A stretch of DNA of 64,000 bases, from positions 88,206,541-88,270,540 of the forward strand of contig JAQMRL010000008.1 of assembly GCA_035578175.1 (NCBI GenBank). The letters run 5' to 3'. Shown here piece after piece: positions 24,201 through 30,460 of this stretch (positions are counted from its first letter, which is position 1; every line of letters starts with the position of its first letter). Made by a program: the position numbers and the translations under genes. Source of the DNA: Catonia carolina. Its lineage: Eukaryota > Arthropoda > Insecta > Hemiptera > Achilidae. The notes under the pieces are model-generated. The model was not told the origin of the DNA, made no database searches, and worked only from the letters and a program-made list of their open reading frames with translations.

Positions 24201-27200
24201 TCTGTCATTTCTCTTCCCTAGACCATATTCTCCGACTATCTTTTCTTCTTTTCCTTCTCCAACTACTGCATTCCAGTCTCCCATAACTATCAAATTTTCA
24301 TCACCCTTGACATATTTTATTACTTCATCTAATTCCTCATATACTTGTTCTATTTCTTCCTCTCTGTGTGAAGACGTAGGCATGTAGACCTGCACTATAG
24401 TGGTAGACTTTGGTTTCGTATCTACTCTAACCATGATAATCCTATCACTACACTGCTTATAGTAAGTCACTCTTTGTCCAATTTTTTTATTCATTACTAG
24501 ACCCACTCCGCCCTGCCCTCCGATGGCTTTAGTGTTAATAACCCTATAATCCCCGGACCAAAAGTCTTGATCATCATCCCAGCGTACCTCACCAATGCCT
24601 ACAATATCTAACTTCAACCTATCCATTTCCCTTTTTAAATTCTCTAACCTACCAGTTTTTTTTAAACTCCTAACATTCCATGTTCCAACTCGCAGAATTT
24701 CAGAAACTTTTATTTTTTTGATGAAGTCCACTCTGATAGTCCTTGCCCGGGGATCCGAATGGAGGACTAGTTTATCTCCGGAATGTTTTACCAGAGAGGA
24801 CGCCATCATAAATTTTTCATATTTTGAAGTTCTCGAAGTTCTTGAAGATCTGCATATATTAAGTAAGCCTAACCAGAATCATACATGAAGGAGTTTCCTT
24901 ACGATAATTCTAGTCAGACAGAAAAAGCTGTAGTTTACTGTTGCTTTCAGCTTTTTGGTTGGCAGACTGAGTGCCCCAAGCCACCGTCTGCCAGGGTGGA
25001 ATGGGCAGCCCTTCCAGTTCCGTTCACCATGAGCCGGTTATCGTGCTGATGAGCGGTCACATGGTTACTAACAGGCCACACAACGTGAATGTATGGATAG
25101 GACACTAGCCTTCTATCCCGGCTGGTTCCCTTAAGCCTTTTGTAAAAGGAATTAAGGGGTCTCCTTCCAGTTGACGACAGAAGCCCTTTATAGCCATGTT
25201 ACATGTTGTTTAGCGTTTAAAATTACACAAAAATTTGATAACCCGAAAATTTTCAATTAGAACCCTCTAGCCTGCGGTAGGGGTTGTATTTCTTCATCTC
25301 CGTAACGGTGAATAATAGAGACAAAATGCATGAACCTGTTTTGTGCCCTACAAAAACGTACTTCAACATTATGTAACCAAAGTTTCCCTTAACCCACCGG
25401 TCCGCTGAGTAAACTACAAAAACCAAATTCGGTTTTTTGGGGTTTGCCGTTTTCAGGTATTCCTATCTTTACACTTTCAAAACAGTTTTTTAGGCAAATT
25501 TTTATTAACAAAACATTACAGGTACGTAACGTTCATTCATTCATTCACCTTGTGGCAAATGGTTTTGATCAACATATGAATTCTGATCCACCTACCCCTC
25601 TGAGGCCGAGACACGGAAGCAGCGCGAAGCGCTGCTGGAGTGCCGAGTTAGTTATAATATTGTTAGACTCATCAAAAGTTATATTTACTTGCAAGGGAAA
25701 TTAAGTGAATGTTTAATTTCCCTTGTTATTTACTGTTATTGTTATGAGATTGTCAGTTTTTTTGATTTTGATGTATTATAATATAGTCTTACAATTGATT
25801 TTTTTTTCTAACTGAAACTGAAGTAGCCAACCATCACCAAAGGGCTAAAAGTAGATTTCACTTTCTAGTGCATTTATATTTCTATATCGATTTTGATCAC
25901 ACACTAAACAGCTCAGCTTTCAATCTTATGCTGACACTACGTCAGCTTAACCCTTACTAGCCTGGAAGCCCAATATCACCCATTCGTCATCATCGTTCTT
26001 TAAACTCAAATATCTCCGCAACTATTCATTATATTCTAATGGGATTAGTTTTATTAAATAGAAACTTTTTTCTTCTTTCATTTGATATATCTTGCATATT
26101 TGTACGATGAAAATTGACGACGTAAAGTTACGCGAAAAAATTGTATTTTTTTTGAACAGCCGGTACTAAAATTTGAACGTTTTTATCCATAACTTTTCAA
26201 CAAAAAACCGTATTTGTTTGGAAATAACATCATCAGTTAGTTTAAAATTTAACAATCGAAATCAATAAATTATAAGTGCCGGCGACAAATTTTATGACCC
26301 TAAAATCGAACTTTAGGGAGGAAAGTGAGAGGAGGAGGTGTGAACCCCACAATATGGACCAACTGAGGATGGAGAGATCAAGAAGGATGAAGGAGGTGTG
26401 GGTGAGGAAGAGAATGGAGCAGCATAGGACATGAAGAAACACCCCAAATATTGATTTAACGTGCTCTCGTTAAAGAGCTATTCGAAAAAAAAAAAAAAGA
26501 GTTTTTATTAGGCGTAAAATGACAGTCCGCGTGATCGTTAAAAATCTCCGTTCTCGTCGGGTTAAATGGTTGCGATGTCCTAGTGGTGGAGTCTTTTCTC
26601 ATGTTTTTGTGTGAACCTCTGGATTTCACTGGAAACAAAACCCATTCGCAAGTGTTGGTGCTTCTAGTATCCTGTTTTGGAAGCGCTGTATGATGATTAT
26701 ATTGCTTTGGTTGGTATATCCCCAGAATAGATATTTACATCCAGACAGCATTTAACATATGTCTGTAAATTAGGTGTTTATTTTGGACTGATAATGAAAA
26801 TCTTCTCCCCAGCAGATAGTACATTTTCTGATACTGTAGCCTGAGTTCCACCTCTGTTCTTTTTGACATGAACTGAGAATTCTAAATTCAATAACTAAAA
26901 TATTTTCAATGTCATCTCTTCCAAAATTCTTGAATCCAAAGCAGATTTGAATTTTTCTATTTAAAGAATAGAATTCCATCTTACAGTGGAACTTGATGTA
27001 CAGTTACTTGAGGCACGAGTTTGCAACGAGGGGTAAAGGGGAAAAGCATCAGTGCACATGCACGATTGCTTTAATTCAAGTACAAGCAACACAACAACTT
27101 ATACTACACTCAGAGCACATACAGTACGTCACGGAACCTTTTGTAGGTTAACTGTAAAAATATAACTGTTTGTTACTGTAAACAGAAATGTTAGTTTATC

Positions 27201-30200
27201 AAAAACAAGGGCAACTATTCACAGGGCTGACCAAATCTAATATGCAGTATAATAATGTTTTGTAATGTTTTGAAGTTGAAGCTAAACAAAAATGCCTTTT
27301 CCTGTCTCTTAACAAAAGCCATGAGTGAGTGGCTAACTACTGTAATGTTTCTCTTTCCGCAATTCGAAAAATAAAGAAGGAAATTAAAGACGTGAAGAAG
27401 CTATTCTTCAACAGTTTTGTTGACACCTGGTAAAAAAAAGAAACAGTTAGATATATACTAGTAAGACTGATAGTGAAGAGACCAGTGGCAGCGATAGTAA
27501 AGATTCATCATTCGTAGAACATTTTGTTCCAATGGAATAAGGTAGCTGGTAATTACAGTAAATCAAACATTTCTAGTTGTGTAATTAAGCTATAGGCAAT
27601 ATTACAGGTCACATTTATTTCTTATAAGGTTTATGAAGAAAACATTTCCTCAGAATAAAACACAGCTTACAAAATGTATGTAGAAACTGCACGGTAATGA
27701 AATGTACAAGTAGTGTCTGACAGTTGAGGTTGGTAGCACTGTCAAATTATTACTTCTCTTCCTCACAACTTATCCATATGCAAAAGGCGATCTCGTGACT
27801 TCATTATCTATAGCTGTTAAATTTTTATTGTTATTTTTTACAGATTGAATGCTGTGTACGCTTACAATGGAAATAGTACTGCAAGTGATTTGATGATGGT
27901 AGATGGACCTTTTGTATCACTTAGTTATAATCCAGAATCTCAATTAGTATTATCTTCAACTAGATCTAGTAGTCGATTCCCACTGATAAGGCATATGCTT
28001 AGTCAGTTTACTTCGCCTGACAGTCGAAGTGCTTATAATAATGTTCATACATTTACTGGTGGAAAATCAGGTTAGTTGTTATTTTAATCAACTACGTTTA
28101 AATTAAAATTCAGTGTATTGAACACTTCTTTGAATACATTAACCTCTTAAGTGTTTTTGACGATATATCTCGACAAACAATTTAAATCTCTTTGTGCTTT
28201 TGACAAATTATCTTGCATTGTGTAACGTCCGATTTAGACAGCTGTAAATCAAATAATTAAAATTTGTTTCTTAAATTAATTGTTAAGATTGCTAGTATAA
28301 ATGTTACTGTAAGTCTTTTTTCAATATAAAAATTTCAACTCTCATTGTATTAGGAATTTATCTTTCTGTGGCTGTGATTCCATCTACAAGTTATTTATTA
28401 AGTCATAATGGCGAGTGAGTGTACTTTTACAGATTCAAATACTGATAATTTATTTGGCAACAAGAATTTGTAGATTTTTATGGTGATTCCAGTGAAGGTA
28501 ACAATTATATTGTATGGAAAAGTGAAATTGATTGATGAATTTGCCTGTAGTGATAGGTTAGGCGTCAATGCTGATTTACGGATGAAATGGGTAATTTCAA
28601 CTGGGAGTTGATATTGACAACTTTCTGGGCCTTATTTTGCAGTTTAAAGTTACAGGATTTTATATAAATATATTAAAATATCATTTTGAGCTGATGGATT
28701 TTATAGTTTTATGTCATTGGTTTTAATTATTGAAATCTTTAAAAAAATTATAATTGTACAGTTCATAGGAAAAAATTTGACGTGAAGCACTCGCTTGATT
28801 ATCTTGCCAATGTAGATAATGAAAAATGTAACCTAATTTTAATCGTGAGTGAATAACACAAAATGAACACAACCTTTGTAGAAGTTAAAAATAAGGAAAA
28901 TTGTGATGCTGAACTAAGCTTCGTAGAAAAAATGCTTGAAAATAATGAAAGATGTAGATTATTTTATTTACGATAACTTCGATTATATGCACTTTTGTCA
29001 TGAAATGCTTATTAAGGCCATAATCTTAAAAGTTTCTGTTTTTTTTACAGATTTTTATGAGCAAAATAAAATCACTAATTGATGCGTAACCAAGCATTGT
29101 AGAAAAAACCGCTTGAAATAAAAGTTGTAGGTTTTTTAATTTCCCATAATTTAATTATGTACACTTTTTTCTTTCAATACATATTAAGGCCACAATCTTA
29201 AAAAACCAGTTTATTTTTACCACAAGAGCACAGCCCTCCAAGAATTTCAGTTGATATGGCACTTACCCTATCTTGTAGAGCATAAAAAATGTAGTAATGT
29301 AATTTTTAAAAAAATTGTAGGAACTATTTTAGAGAAAATCACAAAAAGTGAAAAATCACACGAAGAAACCACTACTTCAGGTTGACCAATTTTGTTGAAC
29401 ATTTCTTTGACAGGTCTCGTAGTGGTACTTCCGATTTCCCGTTTTTTGAGATATTTTGTTCACATTTAGAGACCAGTTGCTAAAAAGATGTTTTTTTTGG
29501 GTTCAATGGACCTAAAAACAAGTATTTCTGGTGAAAGCTCAATTTCAAAAAATCGACAGGGAAACAGTACTTTCCTTTCCTTTAAATAAGGACAAGAGAA
29601 AGCCCTGTATGAAGGGCTTTTGTGTAAAACACGGATTGCTTAACAGGTTAAGTACAGTGCTTCAACATCTTGTAATTCTTGGACCTTATGTACTGTTATA
29701 TTGTAAACATTGTAATTTACTACAGTATAAATGAAATTTATCACCTTACCATTGGTTGCCTTTTAAGTTTAAAAAACTTCTGCGTGTTTCGGTGGTACTA
29801 CCTTCTTCAGAGCAATATTGCTAAAATTAAAACTGTCTCAGAAGACAGTTTTAATCTAAACGAATGAATGGAAACACAGTTATAAATTTTAATTTTAGTA
29901 ATATTGCTCTGAAGAAGATAGTACCACCGAAACACGCGTATGTTTTTTTAATTTTAAAAGGCAACCAAAGGTAAGATGATAATTTTCATTTATACTGTAA
30001 TTTATATTAATGGTTGGCAGGATGTATTTAAAAAAATTTTCTTATTTATTTTCCAGGTCAGCTGATGTCACGAACTTGTCAAATTATGATGCCAGATAAC
30101 GATGTTTGGATTGCAGCTCATAATGAATCAGAACATGCTGTACAACTTCTCAGTTTAAATAAAAGTGGTATAGCTGTGGGTATTCCTGTTGAAGATTCAG

Positions 30201-30289
30201 TTATCGATTTATGCCCTTTTGAAGTGAATAATACGTGTTTGTTAGGTTCTCTATCGAGTAAAACATTATTAGTACATAAACTCTATTAA
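3182..30289 (+). CDS. RFWD3: RFWD3-like E3 ubiquitin ligase, nine-exon gene
   Basis: Coding exons: 3182-3286, 6045-6504, 8208-8362, 10234-10374, 11185-11442, 13286-13508, 14284-14503, 27844-28070, 30057-30289. They total 2022 nt, and every junction is GT-AG with matching phase, giving 673 residues and a TAA stop. Domains in order: acidic Ser/Asp/Asn-rich N-terminus (about 1-200), RING (C206, C209, C226, H228, C234, C250, C253), coiled coil (about 265-340), WD40-type region (about 375-673). This order, and stretches such as RCGH, RRCPTCNK and the C-terminal CPFEVN, are those of RFWD3, a RING E3 that in animals ubiquitinates RPA at stalled forks in interstrand-crosslink repair. Vertebrate RFWD3 is about 100 residues longer, mostly N-terminal. 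The start is the first ATG of the acidic exon. A TTTTAG just upstream (3173-3178) could be an acceptor for a non-coding first exon. Intron 7 is 13.3 kb. Confidence 0.9.
3560..4451. mobile_element. Non-autonomous TTAA (piggyBac-like) element
   Basis: 892 bp flanked by TTAA at 3556-3559 and 4452-4455. The ends are CCCTTTCATTGCC and, complemented, CCCTTTCACATCC. TTAA duplication with ends starting CCC is typical of piggyBac-type elements. There is no transposase frame, so it would be mobilised in trans. It sits in RFWD3 intron 1. Confidence 0.7.
4480..4900. mobile_element. 421-bp TTAA MITE with long inverted repeats
   Basis: Flanked by TTAA (4476-4479 and 4901-4904). The ends match for about 30 bases with few mismatches (AGGTCTTTGCCCACTAGAAC against AGGTATTTGCCCACTAGAAC). 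Non-coding piggyBac-type MITE, only about 25 bp from the preceding TTAA element but with unrelated ends. Confidence 0.8.
4905..5492. other. Intronic spacer
   Basis: RFWD3 intron 1. AT-rich; no gene or repeat recognised. Confidence 0.35.
5493..5880 (+). mobile_element. Family B short element, copy 2
   Basis: About 390 bp, closely similar to the copy at 11473-11852. A reading frame from the ATG at 5754 gives MTDEIYNRATRASIGNVAG and stops after 26 codons. Inserted in RFWD3 intron 1. Confidence 0.65.
6045..6504 (+). CDS. RFWD3: RFWD3 exon 2 (acidic low-complexity region)
   Basis: Runs from a TTTTATAG acceptor to a GTATGT donor and encodes residues 36-188 plus one base of codon 189. It begins with a basic patch (ALRSRSRTGG) and then becomes very rich in Asn, Asp, Glu, Gln and Ser, as expected for the disordered N-terminus of RFWD3. 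One SQ and one TQ dipeptide are visible, possible PIKK-type phosphorylation sites (inference). Confidence 0.8.
6699..6971 (+). pseudogene. Tigger-type transposase C-terminal remnant
   Basis: The 90-codon open frame lies wholly inside the terminal repeats and ends before the SINE. Strongly acidic centre, then a helical end (VDAIHVVSTYC, NLQQVINIKNKIEDMF). An in-frame ATG exists but there is no catalytic domain, so function is not expected. It could be mistaken for an RFWD3 exon because of its acidity, but the true exons skip it with correct phase. Confidence 0.65.
7220..7550 (+). mobile_element. SINE-1 copy 1 (tRNA-derived)
   Basis: Flanked by a perfect 12-bp duplication AATATGAAAAGT (7208-7219 and 7551-7562). 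The tRNA-like head has an A-box-like TGGTCTAGAGG and a B box GGTTCAAATCC near 7300-7310, so RNA polymerase III transcription is likely. The body of about 220 bp is shared with the - strand copy at 62838-63153. Confidence 0.85.
7918..8135 (+). pseudogene. Penelope-like GIY-YIG fragment
   Basis: Decayed frame reading AGVYKIKCGS, then after frame damage KYDKFSNL and LEINDN-like text. GVYK..C is the start of the GIY-YIG endonuclease domain that ends Penelope-like retroelements. A related fragment lies at 45800-46000. It ends close to the splice acceptor of RFWD3 exon 3. Confidence 0.5.
8208..8362 (+). CDS. RFWD3: RFWD3 exon 3 (first half of RING finger)
   Basis: Completes codon 189 and encodes residues up to 240. 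It carries C206-x2-C209, then HRLVSLRCGHIFGNSC with C226, H228 and C234. The position two residues after H228 plus one, where many RINGs have a fifth Cys/His ligand, is Gly here (CGHIFG). This looks like the RFWD3 family rather than a mutation. The exon ends in phase 0 at GTATGT. Confidence 0.92.
8640..8765 (+). mobile_element. SINE-3 family, diverged copy
   Basis: B box GGTTCAATTCCC near 8655, then a body matching the SINE at 62174-62358 (TTTTTTCAT, then CATCTGCATTAG and CAGTTGGACATAAA) and an A-rich tail. The A-box half is missing or decayed. Confidence 0.55.
8766..9399. other. Intronic spacer with possible LINE debris
   Basis: RFWD3 intron 3. Parts such as ATAGATGGAGATGGTTAGG recall LINE 3' ends but no frame survives. 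Otherwise unassigned. Confidence 0.3.
9400..10213 (+). repeat. Family A repeat, copy 2, interrupted by a pogo-like element
   Basis: The two parts 9400-9591 and 10138-10213 join into the left third of Family A (AACTAGGCTCTGTAGAGAAA, then TATACACTTTTGTCGTAAAA). It is truncated 20 bases before the exon 4 acceptor. Confidence 0.65.
9594..10135. mobile_element. 542-bp pogo/Tigger-like MITE
   Basis: TA on both sides (9592-9593, 10136-10137). The ends CAGTGGAATCTCGGTAGTC and, complemented, CAGTAGAATCTCAGTAGTC are pogo-type terminal repeats. No transposase frame. It is inserted in Family A. Confidence 0.8.
10234..10374 (+). CDS. RFWD3: RFWD3 exon 4 (second half of RING, start of coiled coil)
   Basis: 47 codons after a TATTTCCAG acceptor. 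It carries the last zinc ligands in RRCPTCNKRAH (C250, C253), followed by IRVIYAKKLQALDT, a highly RFWD3-like stretch. It then enters a heptad-like helix (ERDRLQMELEK). Donor is GTAAAT. Confidence 0.92.
10858..11086. repeat. 229-bp inverted repeat in RFWD3 intron 4
   Basis: The left arm (TTTACTACAGATAGCAGCAG, then CATTTAAAATGTCCTGCTTT) is mirrored on the right (AGCAGGACATTTTAAATGAA, then GACTGCTGCTGCTATTTGTA), with a centre near 10970. It ends about 100 bases before exon 5. Probably a small foldback MITE; it would form a stable hairpin in the pre-mRNA. Confidence 0.75.
11185..11442 (+). CDS. RFWD3: RFWD3 exon 5 (coiled coil)
   Basis: 86 codons in phase 0. The first two thirds are a continuous heptad pattern (KQEKARLEIDL, LQLERIDFLTQRISVLEK), consistent with the coiled coil between RING and WD40 region. 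The end (CRVLSFSSNVGLV) matches the approach to the first WD blade. Donor is GTGAGT. Confidence 0.88.
11473..11852 (+). mobile_element. Family B short element, copy 3
   Basis: Starts just after the exon 5 donor, in intron 5. Ends TGCTTTTCACGGTTGATGA and the complement of ACTAATTTTCAGGGCTGATGA form an imperfect terminal repeat. The ATG at 11722 opens MDNEIYNRATRASIGNVAG. Confidence 0.65.
11853..12476. other. Intronic spacer with one short open frame
   Basis: RFWD3 intron 5. A 73-codon frame on the - strand (12206-11985) has no motif I recognise and is not supported as a gene. The rest is AT-rich. Confidence 0.3.
12477..13118 (+). repeat. 128-bp tandem duplication split by a LINE
   Basis: Unit 1 is 12477-12532 plus 12919-12990. 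Unit 2 is 12991-13118. Both start GTCAGAAACTGC and contain AACAAAAAGTTAGT or CACAAAAAGTTA, then GAAGTTCC and CCGGAAGT. The LINE below sits inside unit 1. Confidence 0.7.
12533..12908 (-). mobile_element. LINE 3' end with 10-bp target duplication
   Basis: A 376-bp 5'-truncated insertion flanked by CAAAAAGTTA on both sides (12523-12532, 12909-12918). On the - strand it reads WREHVERMEESRIPKF and GRPRKRWEDQL, the terminal motif of many insect non-LTR retrotransposons. A 3' UTR and a (GAT)n tail follow. Confidence 0.85.
13286..13508 (+). CDS. RFWD3: RFWD3 exon 6 (WD40 region)
   Basis: Begins after TTTTTAAG in phase 0. It contains GYGIRKLDILDLRP, then HNNVIRDLTFHPEDRNLLLSAS and DHTAKLFD, a clear WD-repeat pattern (LLSAS.D.T.KL). 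It ends one base into codon 448. Confidence 0.92.
13570..13888 (+). repeat. Family A repeat, copy 3 (3' part)
   Basis: Right-hand third of Family A: AACTCAATTTCAAAAAATTG, CTTTCCTTCC and the terminal GGACAAGAGGAAGT. RFWD3 intron 6. Confidence 0.65.
14035..14219 (+). other. Short open frame of unknown origin in intron 6
   Basis: 61 codons open from a stop at 14032 to TAG at 14217-14219. The text contains SAEMVKLGFKEQKIIWTKRI, which looks more like protein than the surrounding AT-rich DNA. I do not recognise it. It could be a decayed exon or transposon fragment; it is not required by the RFWD3 exon phases. Confidence 0.25.
14284..14503 (+). CDS. RFWD3: RFWD3 exon 7 (WD40 region)
   Basis: Completes a Gly codon and reads DHPLWSCAWDVNN, then GSQNGVISVFDRRQP, a second WD-like blade, ending in AFPVGGLLSCR. 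It stops two bases into Arg 521 at a GTAATG donor. The following intron is 13.3 kb and contains the tandem array and the RTE LINE. Confidence 0.9.
14755..15540 (-). repeat. Possible solo LTR, interrupted by LINE tail
   Basis: Apart from the LINE insertion this stretch starts TGTGACACTTATCGC. On the - strand it has AATAAAAGAGACCTCC followed by a moderately GC-rich block, an arrangement like LTR promoter and polyadenylation regions. I found no second LTR, primer-binding site or gag/pol, and no sure target duplication. Confidence 0.3.
14796..14921 (-). mobile_element. LINE 3' end with (TAAG)n tail
   Basis: Flanked by CGGGATCT on both sides. On the - strand it reads like a LINE C-terminus (IGATEEDAGHRERWRG) followed by a tail of TAAG repeats, seen on the + strand as TTACTTACTTAC near 14797-14813. 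Confidence 0.7.
15541..17542. other. Unassigned intronic stretch with two short - strand frames
   Basis: RFWD3 intron 7. Two - strand frames are open: 16677-16426 (83 codons) and 16378-16151 (75 codons, very basic: QKVVYSDKERQRR, LREYWRKFKEG). I recognise neither. The GC-richer segment 16730-16930 contains TGACGTCA, a CRE-like octamer, and could be a promoter of an unknown element. No splice-consistent gene emerges. Confidence 0.3.
17543..18979 (+). repeat. Family A repeat, copy 4, interrupted by Family M
   Basis: Starts TCTGGTGTGAAACACACG then ACTTTCTCTTGCC and ends GGGCAAAAAAAGT (decayed from GGCAAGAGAAAGT). It is split at TA (17973-17974 / 18511-18512) by a 536-bp mariner palindrome. Complete copies at 36058 and 58895 show the uninterrupted junction GCATATTAA. 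Confidence 0.8.
17975..18510. mobile_element. Family M: palindromic mariner-derived element, copy 2
   Basis: Flanked by TA. Ends CGAGGTGTGGCTATTA and its complement. Both arms again hold the mariner transposase C-terminal coding region in opposite directions (right arm: ARVLKELREDGFQHCFQQ and VYIEGDNK). The centre (18165-18320) is different from copy 1, so the two palindromes either arose separately or diverged in the loop. Confidence 0.8.
19071..19458 (-). pseudogene. LINE reverse transcriptase C-terminal fragment
   Basis: The 120-codon frame on the - strand (19458-19096) reads RRMLKISWTEHVTNEEALRR, LQYLGHVMRNE and GRRGPGRRRISWLHNLREW. This is the C-terminal region shared by RTE and related LINEs. 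No RT core remains; it is a 5'-truncated dead copy of a family distinct from the RTE copies further on. Confidence 0.8.
20668..21678. mobile_element. ~1-kb foldback palindrome
   Basis: Arms 20668-21106 and 21232-21678 are near-perfect inverted copies (CAGGGTGATTCATGAAGTTC at each end), separated by about 125 bp. The spacer itself begins with a repeat of an arm segment (GAGAAAACCAGTGTCAAATG at about 20940 and 21116). No ORF of note. Inserted into unit 3 of the tandem array. Confidence 0.9.
21846..23651 (-). pseudogene. RTE reverse transcriptase (two segments, one internal TAA)
   Basis: Segments 23651-22824 and 22781-21846 lie in one frame. They are split by TAA at 22826-22824, where the second copy (60591-61964) has a GAA codon. 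RT motifs visible: TPGIDNIPSELL, IPIPKKSG, FVDLEKAFDNLDW, RQGCSLSPLLFNLYI and LRFADDIVVLAE (FADD catalytic core). The C-terminus ends GRQRLEYIKQITKDVG and MKRLAQDRTDWR. Dead by nonsense, otherwise well preserved, so fairly young. Confidence 0.88.
23703..24809 (-). pseudogene. RTE endonuclease domain (stopped by TGA)
   Basis: 368 residues. Exonuclease-endonuclease-phosphatase fold motifs are visible in order: RVGTWNVRSL, IVGIGEVRWDD (metal-binding Glu), VMGDWNAVVG, QIDYIMV and GSDHNLVVMD (catalytic Asp-His). This domain nicks the target for reverse transcription. The frame ends at a TGA that is in phase with the RT frame 17 codons further on, most simply a CGA-to-TGA change. The protein family is often annotated in insects as craniofacial development protein 2-like. 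Confidence 0.88.
25541..27000. other. Intronic spacer
   Basis: RFWD3 intron 7, after the tandem array. It contains a poly-A run near 26487-26500 and no recognised gene or repeat. Confidence 0.3.
27001..27812 (+). mobile_element. Family E element, copy 1
   Basis: The ends GTTACTTGAGGCACGAGTTT and, complemented, AATGAAGTCACGAGATCGCC form the imperfect terminal repeat also seen in copies 2 (33790-34547, -) and 3 (56268-57040). It carries a frameshifted version of the short N-terminal frame that is open in copy 3. It ends only 30 bases before the acceptor of RFWD3 exon 8. Confidence 0.7.
27844..28070 (+). CDS. RFWD3: RFWD3 exon 8 (WD40 region)
   Basis: One base completes Arg 521, then 75 codons, then one base of Gly 597. 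The protein includes FVSLSYNPESQLVLSSTRSS and HTFTGGKSG, matching the RFWD3 blade that ends near a Phe-Gly-Gly motif. Donor is GTTAGT. Confidence 0.88.
28785..29602 (+). repeat. Family A repeat, copy 5
   Basis: All internal blocks of Family A are present in order, from ATCTTGCCAATGTAGATAAT to GGACAAGAGAAAG. The leading TCTGGTGTGAAAC is eroded. RFWD3 intron 8. Confidence 0.75.
29718..29998. mobile_element. Family D foldback MITE, copy 1
   Basis: 281 bp palindrome: TACAGTATAAATGAAA at the left end mirrors TTTCATTTATACTGTA at the right. Arms share TGTTTCGGTGGTACTACCTT with its complement. A related element is at 43724-44431. It ends about 60 bases before RFWD3 exon 9. Confidence 0.85.
30057..30289 (+). 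CDS. RFWD3: RFWD3 exon 9 (C-terminus and stop)
   Basis: Starts after TTTTCCAG, completes Gly 597 and encodes 76 more residues including DNDVWIAAHNES, VEDSVIDLCPFEVNN and the C-terminal LVHKLY before TAA. The CPFEVN stretch is a hallmark of the RFWD3 C-terminus. Confidence 0.92.
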
Positions 30290-30436
30290 ATTGTTAATAA
30301 GAAACCAATTTTTTTTTGTTTGTATGTGTACAGTTTTTTAAATTCATCAGATGCTGATGTTTTTAGTACTGGTAACGTTTGTTAAAAAATAGATCTGTAA
30401 ACATTTTATTCTATCTATATTTGTAATCATTTATAC

Positions 30437-30442
30437 AATAAA
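30437..30442 (+). promoter_or_regulatory. Probable RFWD3 polyadenylation signal
   Basis: Canonical AATAAA 148 bases after the RFWD3 stop codon, the first good match downstream. It implies a short 3' UTR of about 170 bases. Confidence 0.65.
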
Positions 30443-30460
30443 AACTTTCATGGCATATTT

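Larger units (their letters stand above)
21824..25201 (-). mobile_element. RTE-type LINE, near full length, with 10-bp duplication
   Basis: 3378 bp flanked by CATGTTGTTT (21814-21823 and 25202-25211). The - strand holds a 5' UTR (25201-24810), then endonuclease and reverse transcriptase in one frame with two stops, and a short 3' UTR containing CATCAAACCAGTCAAGAGAC and ending in an A-rich tail. The lack of ORF1, order EN-RT and short length are typical of RTE-clade elements. It interrupts the tandem array. Confidence 0.9.
19600..25540 (+). repeat. ~440-bp tandem array, interrupted twice
   Basis: Unit junctions, at the motif ACCATATA...TTGCCCTTAAC.CGCCGGTTCG, fall near 19655, 20093, 20527 and 25376. 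The first two periods are 438 and 434 bp. Removing the foldback (20668-21678) and the LINE (21824-25201 plus duplication) from the third leaves about 450 bp. There are about four units, roughly 80% alike by eye. No coding signal. Satellite-like DNA inside RFWD3 intron 7. Confidence 0.85.

Noticed and set aside
19600..25540. CRISPR-like array
   Set aside because: The repeated unit is about 440 bp without unique spacers, in a eukaryotic intron; it is satellite-like.
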